DNA of 52,353 nt from Teichococcus deserti (GTDB taxonomy: Bacteria > Pseudomonadota > Alphaproteobacteria > Acetobacterales > Acetobacteraceae), in NCBI RefSeq assembly GCF_001982615.1, contig NZ_MLCO01000060.1:1-52353 (forward strand), in the 5' to 3' direction. Within the stretch, counting starts at the first letter, position 1. Each line of letters starts with the position of its first letter. Shown here in pieces: positions 35,060 through 42,868 of this stretch. The position numbers and the translations under genes were made by a program. The notes under the pieces were generated by a model. The model searched no databases, had not been told where the DNA came from, and worked only from the letters and a program-made list of their open reading frames with translations.

Positions 35060-36289
35060 TCAGCGGCGCCGAAGTGCATGTGGCACGAGCACCAGCACCA
35101 TCAGGATGTTCAGGACGGCGGTAGCGCACAGCACGGCCAGCGTGGTGGAGGCGCCAAAGCTGTCCAGCAGCCAGGCGCCCAGGAAGGGCGAAGCTGCCTG
35201 CGCGATGAGGGTCGGCATCGCAATCTTCCCCATCAGCACGGCGTACCCCTCCTTACCGAAGAGAGCCAAGGGCACCGTGCCGCGGGCGATGGAGCGGATG
35301 CCGCTGCCCATGCCGTACATGACGATGCCTGCGGCTACGACACCCGGCGCGCCCACCAGCATGCCCAGGCCAACCGCCACCAGCACTGCCGAAGCCACCA
35401 AGCTCCAGATCGGGTGCGCCTTCTTGCCGAAGAGCATCTCCAGCACGCGGGCGCCGACCTGGGCCGGGCCGATCAGCGTGCCCAGAGCGACCGCCGCTGC
35501 CAACGCTAGTCCCTGCGACTGGAGCAGGGTCAGCAGGTGGACGGAGAGCACAGTCATGATGATCGCCGCCAGGGTGAACCCTGCCGCCAGCATAACGAAG
35601 GCATAGCGCTGACCCGCCTGCACATGGCCCGACGGCGCGGCAGCCTTGGCGGCCGTGGGTGCTGTGGCGGGCTTAGCGGCTTCACGCGGCACCCCGAACA
35701 GGTAGAGCGGCAGCACGACGGCCAAGTGGATGGCGGCATAGGTCAGGCAGGCGCCGCGCCAGCCCAGATGGTCGACCAGGAAGGCGCTGAGCGGCCAGCA
35801 GACCGTGCTGGCGAAGCCGCCGAATAGGGTGACGTGGGTGATGGCGGAGCGCGCCTGCTCGCCGTAGAGCCGCCCCAGGGTCGAGAAGGCGGGGTCGTAC
35901 AGCCCGGCACCCATGGCCAGCCCGAGGATGACCCAGGCCAGCACGAAGACCGGCAGGCTGGGTGCCAGCCCAAGCAGCAGCAGGCCAGCGGAGAGGAGGA
36001 CAGCGCTGGCTGCCAGCACGGGGCGGCCGCCATGCCGGTCGATCAGGTGGCCGATGCGCGGGGAGGCCAAACCGGAGACCAGCATGCCGATGGACAGGGC
36101 ACCCATGATCCAGGTGAGCGGCCAGCCCGTGTCCGAGGCGATCGGTCCGGCGAGCACGGCCAGCAGGTAGTAACTGCTTCCCCAGGCCAGGATCTGGGCG
36201 ACACCGATGGCGGAGACCACGGTCAGGCGGCTGCGGCTGGCCGCCGGACCTGTGGAGCCAGCCTGAGCCTGAATGGCGGCCTGGCTCAT
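35060..36289 (-). CDS. MFS transporter (arsenic operon)
   Basis: A 409-residue transporter with about 12 hydrophobic helices. The MFS motif A is GHLIDRHGGRPVL between helices 2 and 3. Helix 1 contains GVAQILAWGSSYYLLAVL. A charged loop (TAPTAAKAAAPSGH) splits the two halves. Its ATG overlaps the flavoprotein stop (ATGA), so the two are coupled. The substrate is probably an arsenical or an oxidised product of the flavoprotein; it is not a close ArsJ match by eye and no GAPDH gene accompanies it. Confidence 0.85.
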   Translation of the reverse strand: MSQAAIQAQAGSTGPAASRSRLTVVSAIGVAQILAWGSSYYLLAVLAGPIASDTGWPLTWIMGALSIGMLVSGLASPRIGHLIDRHGGRPVLAASAVLLSAGLLLLGLAPSLPVFVLAWVILGLAMGAGLYDPAFSTLGRLYGEQARSAITHVTLFGGFASTVCWPLSAFLVDHLGWRGACLTYAAIHLAVVLPLYLFGVPREAAKPATAPTAAKAAAPSGHVQAGQRYAFVMLAAGFTLAAIIMTVLSVHLLTLLQSQGLALAAAVALGTLIGPAQVGARVLEMLFGKKAHPIWSLVASAVLVAVGLGMLVGAPGVVAAGIVMYGMGSGIRSIARGTVPLALFGKEGYAVLMGKIAMPTLIAQAASPFLGAWLLDSFGASTTLAVLCATAVLNILMVLVLVPHALRRR

Positions 36290-37743
36290 TCCGCAGGCTC
36301 GGCCGGGACGGACACTTTCTGGGCTGCGGTCCCGCAGCACGGAGCATCCTCCGCCAATTCGGGCTTGGGCGCGCAGCAGGCGCCCTGGGGCGTTGCAGGC
36401 GTGCAGCAGGAGGATGCCGCGTCAGCGTCCGCAGGCAGCACGCGGTTGCTGGTGCACACGCCAGTCTGCGGCAGGTCGAGTTCCACCCGGCGCGCGGCCT
36501 CGATGTCGCCTGCCAAGAAGGCGGCGATTGAGCGCACCTGCTCGTAGCCGGTGGCCAGCAGGAAGGTCGGGGCCCGCCCGTAGGAGGTCATGCCCGCCAG
36601 GAAGAGTCCGCTGTCTGGCTGCTGGAGCTCGATGGCACCATGCGGCCGGACGGTCCCGCAGGAGTGCAGGTTGGGGTCGATCAGAGGCGCCAGGACGCGC
36701 GGGCACTCCAGCGCCGGATCCAGGTCGAGGCGGACCTCCCGCAGGATGGAGAGCTCAGGGCGCAGGCCGGTGGCCACCACCATCTCGTCCGCCTGAACCG
36801 ACCGGCCGCTGCTATCGAGGACATCTAGCGAGCCGTCTGTCTGGCGGCGGATCTCCTCCACAGCGAAGGGCGCCAGCAACTGCACCCGGCCACCCTCGAC
36901 ATAGGCCTTCAGCCGCTGCCCCAGAGCGCCACGCTCCGGCAACTGGTCGGCCGCGCCACCACCGTAGGCCCGCGTCAGATCAGGGCTGCGCGCCGCCCAG
37001 ATGACGGTGGTGCCCGGCGCCTGGTCGGCCAGGGCGACGAGGTCGATGAGGCTGCCGATGGCCGAGTGGCCAGAGCCGACAACCAGCACGCGCTTGCCCG
37101 CGTACCGGCCTCGCTCGGCGCCCAGGACGTCCGGCATGCCGTAGCGGATCCGGTCGGCGGCTGATTGCTCACCGATGGCGGGCAGGCCAGAGGCGCCTGC
37201 CGGATTGGGATGTCCCCAGGTGCCGGTCGCCACGATAACGGCCCGCGCGAGCAGGCGGCCCTCTTGGCCCCCGGTCTGAAACCTGACCTCGAACGGCTGC
37301 TGCTCACGACCGTCATTGCGAACCTTGCCAGCCCGCAACCGTGCGACGCCCGTCACCCGGGTGTTCAGACGCAGGCAGGCGGCGAACTCCGGTAAGACGG
37401 CCAGAGGTGCCAGGTAGTCCTCGACGAGCTCGCGGCCGGTCGGGAAGACCTCGGCATCTGGCGCCGTCCACCCGTGCCGCTCCAGGAGCGCGCGGCAGGC
37501 CCGGTCTACATTGTACCGCCAGGGGGAGAAGGTATGGACATGGCCCCAGTCCAGAGGCGCCGTGCCGACCGAAGGTCCGGCCTCGAACACCACCGGCTCC
37601 AGGCCGCGCTCCAGCAGGTGCGCGGCGGCAGCCAGGCCGACCGGACCACCGCCGATGATGGCGACGGGCAGCGATCCGGGGCTCGCGGAGCGCTCAGGGG
37701 CCCTGTTCTGAGGACCGGGTTTGGCGGAGCAGCAGGAGCTCAT
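36286..37743 (-). CDS. FAD/NAD(P)-binding monooxygenase-like flavoprotein with Cys-rich ends
   Basis: A 485-residue flavoprotein. The FAD site is VAIIGGGPVGLAAAAHLLER; the NAD(P) site is VLVVGSGHSAIGSLIDLV. ATGLRPELSILREV and LFLAGMTSYGRAPTFLL close the FAD domain. Unusual tails carry vicinal Cys: SSCCSAK at the N-terminus and SSCC, ACC and PCC pairs in the last 50 residues. Vicinal thiols bind trivalent arsenic, which suggests arsenical capture or oxidation, but this is inference. ATG 37743 has AGGGGA upstream. It lies between padR and the MFS gene in one operon. Confidence 0.8.
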   Translation of the reverse strand: MSSCCSAKPGPQNRAPERSASPGSLPVAIIGGGPVGLAAAAHLLERGLEPVVFEAGPSVGTAPLDWGHVHTFSPWRYNVDRACRALLERHGWTAPDAEVFPTGRELVEDYLAPLAVLPEFAACLRLNTRVTGVARLRAGKVRNDGREQQPFEVRFQTGGQEGRLLARAVIVATGTWGHPNPAGASGLPAIGEQSAADRIRYGMPDVLGAERGRYAGKRVLVVGSGHSAIGSLIDLVALADQAPGTTVIWAARSPDLTRAYGGGAADQLPERGALGQRLKAYVEGGRVQLLAPFAVEEIRRQTDGSLDVLDSSGRSVQADEMVVATGLRPELSILREVRLDLDPALECPRVLAPLIDPNLHSCGTVRPHGAIELQQPDSGLFLAGMTSYGRAPTFLLATGYEQVRSIAAFLAGDIEAARRVELDLPQTGVCTSNRVLPADADAASSCCTPATPQGACCAPKPELAEDAPCCGTAAQKVSVPAEPAE

Positions 37744-37798
37744 CTCACGTTCCCCTTCATGATACCTCGTTGGGCGATGCATACGGATAAGCCGAAGG

Positions 37799-38221
37799 TC
37801 AGCATTGGCAGGTGTCCTTGGCCTTGTTGCGGGCCTTGGCTGCGCGGCCGGTCTCGGTCAGGGTGGTGGTGGCATCCATCCAGGCCTCCAGACCGACCTT
37901 GAAGGCGTCCCGGCCCTTGTCGGTCAGGGTGTAGACCTTGCGTTCACGGCCGGAGACGACCTCAGATTCCGAGGTCAGATAACCGCCCTGCTCGAACTCC
38001 CGGAGCGTCGGATACAGGGCACCCTCGGACGGCGAGCAGCAGCCATTGGTGGTCCGCTCAACCGCTCGGGCGATGTCGTAGCCGTGCGCCGGGCCATCGT
38101 GCAGGACCTGGAGCACGAAGAAGCGGCTGAGGGCCATCTTGATGGTTCCGGCCCAGTAGCTCCGGTCCGTGAAGTCCGGGGAGGGACGAGGGACGGCTTG
38201 GAGAGTGGGCTGCTTGGGCAT
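37799..38221 (-). CDS. PadR-family transcriptional regulator with vicinal cysteines
   Basis: A 140-residue regulator. The winged helix covers MALSRFFVLQVLHDGPAHGYDIA to the SPSEGALYPTLREFEQGGYL recognition segment and wing (GRERKVYTLTDKG). A Cys pair (TNGCCSPSEGALYP) sits exactly at the recognition-helix start, and the C-terminus ends DTCQC. This suggests direct arsenite sensing, by analogy with thiol-based repressors. It is the first gene of the minus-strand flavoprotein-MFS-GNAT operon. Confidence 0.85.
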   Translation of the reverse strand: MPKQPTLQAVPRPSPDFTDRSYWAGTIKMALSRFFVLQVLHDGPAHGYDIARAVERTTNGCCSPSEGALYPTLREFEQGGYLTSESEVVSGRERKVYTLTDKGRDAFKVGLEAWMDATTTLTETGRAAKARNKAKDTCQC

Positions 38222-38257
38222 ATCGGCAAGCTATGCCTTGGAGGGCGAGGTATCAAG
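38207..38257. repeat. Copy 1 of an imperfect direct repeat (padR 5' end and promoter)
   Basis: From GGGCTGCTTGG, which is codons 2-5 of padR read on the opposite strand, to GAGGTATCAAG upstream of it. A near copy lies at 40560-40608. By hand alignment 44 of 51 positions match, with two single-base gaps. It may include the PadR operator. Confidence 0.7.
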
Positions 38258-38315
38258 AAGTACCGCACGTCGCTGTGGCGGTTGCGGAGGATTCTTGTCT
38301 CTTGGGGCGAAAACA

Positions 38316-38342
38316 TGTACAGATCTATGTGTTGGCTGTACA
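38316..38342 (+). promoter_or_regulatory. Paired TGTACA sites upstream of the 38380 gene
   Basis: TGTACA occurs at 38316-38321 and 38337-38342. The starts are 21 bases apart, two helical turns, about 40 bases before the first gene of the patatin operon. A third TGTACA lies at 40512, just after the patatin stop. The spacing suggests a dimer-of-dimers operator; the binder is unknown. Confidence 0.4.
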
Positions 38343-38379
38343 GCTTGTGGGCCGGTGCCCCGCAGGCGAAGGAGGCTAC

Positions 38380-38979
38380 ATGTTTTTCCTGACCGCTCGA
38401 AGCGCCCGTCCCAGCCAGCCTCAAGGCAGGGGAGAGAACCGCATCTTTCGTATCCGTGGCCAGCAGCAGTTGGCGGGCTCGGCGGGTGACAAGGTATCTG
38501 TGGCCGAGTTCGTCCACATCCAAGCCAGCACGCCTAGCTCGCCCGATGAGTTGGCCCGCTCCCTGGCTGACCGCGTCCGCCAGGTGATCACAGGGCTGGC
38601 TGTGCGAGTAGGTTTGGAGCCCGTCAGCGAGGAGAAGGATGCGGCGCCTTTGACCGAGGCCACGGTGGAGCGTGCCAGGGCCGCGCTTCCCAGGCTGATG
38701 AGTGGGACGCGGGAGAGCTTCGTGTCTGTCATCTCGAAGCAGGGGAAGGTGGACGAGGCGGTCGCGATGGTCGACTGGCGCGTTCTCGAGGTCATCATGG
38801 AACTGGCTGAAGAGGCCCTCAAGTCGAAGCCACGAGCCGGTGACCTGATGCCGGTTGAGTTCTCGGCTTCGGAAGCCGCGCAATTGAGTTCCGGTGACTT
38901 CAACCGGCCACTGCCGAAGCGGCAGAAGGCTGCGGATCGCGAGCGCGCCATCGCCGAACTGCTTGGCGAGCCCGGCTGA
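38380..38979 (+). CDS. Hypothetical protein, first gene of the patatin operon
   Basis: A 199-residue protein starting MFFLTARSARPSQPQGRGEN. GAAGGAGG before the ATG at 38380 is a strong site; the in-frame extension to 38233 overlaps the padR promoter and is rejected. The middle has long helices (ELARSLADRVRQVITGLAV, VDWRVLEVIMELAEEALK). The C-terminus is charged (PLPKRQKAADRERAIAELLG). I recognise no family. Because a PIN-like gene starts 6 bases later, an antitoxin role is one possibility; a sensor for the downstream effectors is another. Confidence 0.75.
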   Translation: MFFLTARSARPSQPQGRGENRIFRIRGQQQLAGSAGDKVSVAEFVHIQASTPSSPDELARSLADRVRQVITGLAVRVGLEPVSEEKDAAPLTEATVERARAALPRLMSGTRESFVSVISKQGKVDEAVAMVDWRVLEVIMELAEEALKSKPRAGDLMPVEFSASEAAQLSSGDFNRPLPKRQKAADRERAIAELLGEPG

Positions 38980-38985
38980 ACGGTT

Positions 38986-39492
38986 GTGGCTGGCTTTTTC
39001 CTGACGACTGCCGGGCTGCGTGTCAGCTTGCTGTGGGCGGACAGCCCCCTCGCCAAGTACATCCGCACTGCACCAACTGAGGAGATCTGGGTATCGCCGC
39101 TCTCCCACGCCATCATGAAAGATCAGTTCTTCGGAGAGAGTGGCGCGTCACCGGAACTCAGAAAGCGGGGATACCAGGCGGTAGAGGCGCATGCCCGGCA
39201 GATGGCGCGGATTAACCCTACCCAATACCCATATCCTGATGAACCAGCGCTGGACATCTGGGCGCAGATCCGATCCCTGGAGGTGAATATCGCCGCCTAT
39301 GATGATGGGATCGCCCAGCACGTTGCCCAGCAGTTAGGGCCTGACGAGCTTCTCGTCTTCGCCACGGCCGCCGCCCACCTCAAGCCGCTGATCGGGCCAG
39401 GTCCTGACGATCCTGCAACGATCAGAGTACTCGATGGTCTTGGCGTCCGCTTTGTCCCTGCATCGACCTGGCTAGGTGCACATGGCACCTGA
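38986..39492 (+). CDS. PIN-like domain protein
   Basis: A 168-residue protein with a GTG start 6 bases after the upstream stop, so probably translationally coupled; no good ribosome site is seen. The C-terminal pattern DDGIAQHVAQQLGPDELLVFATAAAHLKPLIG resembles the third and fourth acidic regions of PIN nucleases (here shown in part: DELLVFATAAAHLKPLIG). The first Asp could be D19 (LLWADSPLAKYI) and VSPLSHAIMKDQ would hold the second, although the usual Glu is replaced. It may therefore be a degenerate or divergent RNase. The assignment is by eye. Its end overlaps the patatin gene. Confidence 0.6.
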   Translation: MAGFFLTTAGLRVSLLWADSPLAKYIRTAPTEEIWVSPLSHAIMKDQFFGESGASPELRKRGYQAVEAHARQMARINPTQYPYPDEPALDIWAQIRSLEVNIAAYDDGIAQHVAQQLGPDELLVFATAAAHLKPLIGPGPDDPATIRVLDGLGVRFVPASTWLGAHGT

Positions 39493-40498
39493 CGATGCGG
39501 CAGAAGCCCGCCAGACAATGCCGCTGCTCCTTTGCCTGTCAGGCGGCGGCTTCCGTGGCTACTACAGCGCCCTCGTGCTTGCAGCCGTCGAAGAGGCGGT
39601 TGGTGCACCCTGCAACCGGATCTTCGACCTTATCGCGGGAACATCGATCGGCGGCATACTGGCGCTTGGCTTGGCCCACGGGGTGCCTGCGCGCACCTTG
39701 GCGGACATGATCGGGGAGCACGGCCCGGCGATCTTCCCACGATATCCCCTCCCAGGATTACGGCGCGCCTTTGGGCCGCCCTATCGCGGTGGGCGGGTCG
39801 GCGATGCCGTGAAGCGGATCCTTCCCGCTCAGGCTAGTCTCTCACTCTCTGCGGCGCCGACTCCCGTCATGGTCGTCTCGGTGTCGCCTGCAACGGCAAG
39901 ACTGGTGGTGCTGTCGAGTTGGGACGGCGGCGCCACTGCGCTCATGTCTACCGCGGACGCTGCTATGGCGACCTCGGCTGCTCCGACCTACTTCCCCTCA
40001 CATCGGGCGAGCCTGGGCTCGGGGGGCACCTCCATGGATCTCGTGGACGGGGGCATTGCGGCCAACGCGCCGGACGCTCTGGCCATCCGCGAGGCCACCT
40101 TCAGCCTTGGCTTGCCGGAGGAACGGCTCGCCATCCTCTCGGTAGGAACCTGTGCCCCCGCACAGGGAGGGGTCGGCACTCTTACTCCAGCCGCTTTCGG
40201 CGTGCCGGGAACTCTCGGGCGCCTGGGCGGCCGCGGCATTGTCGACCTGATGATGGCTGTCCAGGAAGCTCATGGGATCGCAGAGGCCAAAGCCCGCCTC
40301 GGAGGCGGTCGCTATCTGCGGCTTGATCGCGCCCCGAGCGACGCCCAAGCCAAGTTGCTCCAGCTTGATAACGCCTCGGGGGAGGCGCGCCAGACGCTGG
40401 AGGACCTCGCTCAGCAGACCCAAGCCGGTCTGCGCGATCATCAGAGTCACGGAGTTTGGCGCAGGATGGTCGCGCGAGCGCAGTTCGTCCGCCGCTGA
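39482..40498 (+). CDS. Patatin-like phospholipase
   Basis: A 338-residue hydrolase. The oxyanion loop is SGGGFRG at residues 20-26, the nucleophile S55 is in AGTSIGG, and the catalytic Asp is D189 in LVDGG. A helical tail of about 90 residues follows. The layout resembles CapV-type phospholipases, which degrade membranes in CBASS defence when activated by a cyclic nucleotide, but no CD-NTase gene is present. ATG 39482 has AGGTG upstream and overlaps the PIN-like gene by 11 bases. It is the third gene of a compact operon. Confidence 0.88.
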   Translation: MAPDDAAEARQTMPLLLCLSGGGFRGYYSALVLAAVEEAVGAPCNRIFDLIAGTSIGGILALGLAHGVPARTLADMIGEHGPAIFPRYPLPGLRRAFGPPYRGGRVGDAVKRILPAQASLSLSAAPTPVMVVSVSPATARLVVLSSWDGGATALMSTADAAMATSAAPTYFPSHRASLGSGGTSMDLVDGGIAANAPDALAIREATFSLGLPEERLAILSVGTCAPAQGGVGTLTPAAFGVPGTLGRLGGRGIVDLMMAVQEAHGIAEAKARLGGGRYLRLDRAPSDAQAKLLQLDNASGEARQTLEDLAQQTQAGLRDHQSHGVWRRMVARAQFVRR

Positions 40499-40544
40499 GC
40501 GCCCGGCGCCCTGTACACAGGGCACCACGTTTCGGCTTCAGTGA

Positions 40545-40608
40545 CCTGGCCTGGATGGCGGGCTGCTTGGACCTACCGGAAGGCTATGCTTGGAGGGGAG
40601 GTATCAAG
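40545..40608. repeat. Copy 2 of the direct repeat: relic of a padR 5' end
   Basis: Bases 40560-40608 match the padR promoter copy at 38207. On the minus strand the match continues into coding sense: the frame reads RSKQPAIQAR where padR reads MPKQPTLQAV, with the start codon lost (ATG to AGG). This is a vestige of a second padR-like gene or of a duplication flanking the patatin operon. Confidence 0.65.
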
Positions 40609-40790
40609 CTCTTCATCAGCCGTGGCGCGAGGCTACGGAACGCCTCCATGTCATTGAAGGTGAAGCCATAACAATAAGTTACTAGATGCGCGACGAAGTG
40701 CCTCACTCAGGAACCAAGCTCCTGAGAGGCTAGGGAGGCGTTGTTTCCAGCCCCGAGGCGCACTAGGTTGTTGGGTGACAGGAGCGGTAG

Positions 40791-40985
40791 ATGACGGAAG
40801 CTCAACGCAAGACCTTCGAGATGATGGCCAGGCGGTACACTGAGGTGAACACGACTACCCGTGATGTTGCCCGGGCCGCTTTGGTTCGCGAGGGTATCCG
40901 GCTGGCTGATGGCCGTCTTGCTCCTGAATACGGCGGCACAGCGTCGAAGAAGTCAGCGAAGAAGCCAGCCGCAGTCCGTAGTTGA
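40791..40985 (+). CDS. Small protein, probable antitoxin partner of the 40982 gene
   Basis: A 64-residue basic protein. The N-terminal helix MTEAQRKTFEMMARRYTEVN is followed by a second helix (TRDVARAALVREGIRLADG) and a Lys/Ser/Ala tail (SKKSAKKPAA). Its stop overlaps the next start as TTGA. Small helical proteins coupled to a putative toxin are typical antitoxins. The family is unnamed to me. ACAGGAG lies about 6 bases upstream of the ATG. Confidence 0.7.
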   Translation: MTEAQRKTFEMMARRYTEVNTTTRDVARAALVREGIRLADGRLAPEYGGTASKKSAKKPAAVRS

Positions 40986-41587
40986 GCCGGTACGCTACTT
41001 CCTTCGTTCTCGGCTATCACGGCTGCGACGAAGAGGTGGGCAGGAAAGCCCTTGCTGGGGAAGTGAACCTGCTGCGCAGCGAGAGGGACTACGACTGGCT
41101 TGGTCCGGGTGTCTACTTCTGGGAGGGTGATCCCGGACGAGCCCGCGAGTGGGCCGAGGAGAAGGTCGCCCGCGGCGCCTACGAGAAGCCGTTCGTTCTC
41201 GGCGCGGTCATTGACTTGGGCAACTGCCTGGATCTTCTGGTCCGCGAGAACCTTGACTGGCTGAAGATCGCTTATGAGAGCCTTGCAGCTTCGCACGAGA
41301 AGAGCGGGTTAGCGCTGCCGCGTAACAAGGACATCAAGGGCAGCACGACCAACGATAAGCTGCTTCGCAATCTGGACTGCGCCGTCATCCGCCGCCTCCA
41401 TTCCATCTTGGAGCAGAAGGACGACCTGCCTCCCGGCACCGAAGCACTGGCTCCCTTCGATACAGTCCGCGGCCTGTTTACTAAAGGCGAGCCTGTCTAT
41501 CCAGACGGCGGATTCTATCTGAAGTCCCACACCCAGATTGCAGTGTGCAATGACACCTGCATCAAGGGCCTGTTCCTACCCCGGTGA
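40982..41587 (+). CDS. Putative ADP-ribosyltransferase-like toxin
   Basis: A 201-residue protein starting with TTG inside the antitoxin stop. GYHGCDEEVG (H13) and YDWLGPGVYFWEGDPGRAREWA (split: YDWLGPGVYFWEGD, then RAREWAEEKV) resemble the ART-fold pattern of DUF3990-like proteins, where a His near the first strand and a GxGxYF segment bind NAD. A later Glu cannot be assigned with certainty. I know this as a common uncharacterised bacterial family; a toxin role is inferred from the coupled small gene and the fold pattern. Confidence 0.65.
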   Translation: MSRYATSFVLGYHGCDEEVGRKALAGEVNLLRSERDYDWLGPGVYFWEGDPGRAREWAEEKVARGAYEKPFVLGAVIDLGNCLDLLVRENLDWLKIAYESLAASHEKSGLALPRNKDIKGSTTNDKLLRNLDCAVIRRLHSILEQKDDLPPGTEALAPFDTVRGLFTKGEPVYPDGGFYLKSHTQIAVCNDTCIKGLFLPR

Positions 41588-41605
41588 CCTCGAGTCTCAA
41601 GCCGC

Positions 41606-41623
41606 GGGCGTCTAAGAACGCCC
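41606..41623. terminator. Hairpin between convergent genes
   Basis: The arms GGGCGT/ACGCCC have a 6-base loop, between the toxin stop (41587) and the SRAP stop (41624). It is short but well placed as a bidirectional terminator. Confidence 0.45.
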
Positions 41624-42267
41624 TTATGCCGGATCCTTTCGGTTGCCCTTGGCCACGATGAGCATATCGGCATCCGGCAAGGGCCGCTGAAGCTCCCGGG
41701 CGATCTCCCACGGCGCCTCCAGCCAGGTGTCCATCTCGTCCGGCGTGGTTAGCAGAACCGGCATCGCCGTAGGGTGGATGGCACCCACCGTCTCGTTCGG
41801 GTCGCAGGTCAGGAAGCCGTAGAGTTCGTGCTCTCCCTCAACAGGGGCTGACTTTGGGCCGCGGGTGCCAGTCCACTGGGTCCAGATGCCCGCGAAGGCG
41901 AACAGCGGCCGCTCCTCCGAGAGCGCGAACCACACCGGCGTCTTCTTGGGCTTCGTATCTTCCCACTCGGAGAAGGAGGTGACCGGCACCAGGCAACGGT
42001 GCGCCGGGCCGAGCCACCGGCGCCAGTGCGGGCTGCGGGTGTTGCGGATGTTGGTCACGGGATGGCCGCCATACTGCTCTGGCCCCGGCATCCCCAGCGC
42101 ATCATTGTGAGCTCGCGTTCGCCATCCTCGGCTTGGCGCACGACAGGCGCCATGCTGTCCGGATAGATGGCGGGTAACGGCGGCTGGTTGCCGGTGCTGT
42201 CACGCGTGGCTCGCGTCAGGTCGAGGATGGCCCGCTGGTTGCTGGTCATCGAGTAGAGATTGCACAT
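41624..42267 (-). pseudogene. yedK: SRAP (YedK/HMCES) abasic-site protein, frameshifted
   Basis: SRAP proteins form a covalent crosslink with abasic sites in single-stranded DNA. Here the gene is in two frames. The first (42267-42055) gives MCNLYSMTSNQ, with the catalytic Cys2, up to TMMRWG. The second (to 41624) resumes MPGPEQYGGHPVTNIRNTR, includes the SFSEWED, FAGIWTQW and GAIHPTAMPVLLTTP blocks with the active His, and reaches the normal end. One missing base near 42090 (GG.ATGCCG) accounts for the break. All catalytic parts survive, so either the mutation is recent or it is a sequencing error. Confidence 0.88.
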
Positions 42268-42277
42268 CGACCGTCTC

Positions 42278-42493
42278 TCAGGGGCGCTTCTTTCTGGTCC
42301 GCTTCTTCGGCGCCGCGCCGGTCATCGCTGCCGTCCAGAAGTCTGTGACCTGTTTGGCGCTCTGACGCGTCGCAGCCGCCTGCTGGCGCTTGGCTTGGCC
42401 GGTCATGATGCCGCGGGCGGCTCCGGCCCAGGCATTGGCGCCGCTCAGCATGATGCTCAGGAACGGGTTCTTCTTGGTCCAGGGATTGGCCAT
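42278..42493 (-). CDS. Small basic hypothetical protein
   Basis: A 71-residue protein starting MANPWTKKNPFLSIMLSGAN. The middle is helical and Ala/Gln-rich (MTGQAKRQQAAATRQ), and the tail is very basic (KKRTRKKRP). GAGGAGGG before the ATG at 42493 sets the start. It lies 10 bases upstream of the SRAP gene on the same strand, so the two are likely cotranscribed. The composition fits a nucleic-acid or phasin-like protein, but no family is recognised. Confidence 0.65.
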   Translation of the reverse strand: MANPWTKKNPFLSIMLSGANAWAGAARGIMTGQAKRQQAAATRQSAKQVTDFWTAAMTGAAPKKRTRKKRP

Positions 42494-42658
42494 AAGGCCC
42501 TCCTCACATAGAGGCGCCGCTACCGAGCACCTTGTCATCTTTTGAAGCGACAAAGCGTTCTTGGAGTTGCCCTAGTCAGGACCCAGGTCCACCTTGGATG
42601 CCTCGGTCGACGCTGCTCAGCCGCCAAGTCCAGGGTGCCCGAGCGATGGGAGTCAGCC

Positions 42659-42868
42659 ATGGAAACCTACGCCCCTGTCACCAGCGACGTCCTCTGCATT
42701 GCCATAGGTATCGGCCTCCTCGTCTGGTGCTCCTTGGCCGTCTACACAGCGTCGAGGAGCGATAGGCTGCACCAGGAGCACTCGATGGCGAGCCTTCAGA
42801 GGTCAATGGAAGACAGCTTGCGAACCCTGCGCCTGCGCAGGGCGATGAAGCGGTCTATTCCCGAGTAA
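42659..42868 (+). CDS. Small single-pass membrane protein
   Basis: A 69-residue protein starting METYAPVTSDVLCIAIGIGL, with one membrane helix at about residues 10-30 and a charged cytoplasmic tail (SLRTLRLRRAMKRSIPE). GGGAG precedes the ATG. No family is recognised. It lies alone ahead of the AAA-protease operon; 265 bases with no clear gene follow. Confidence 0.55.
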   Translation: METYAPVTSDVLCIAIGIGLLVWCSLAVYTASRSDRLHQEHSMASLQRSMEDSLRTLRLRRAMKRSIPE

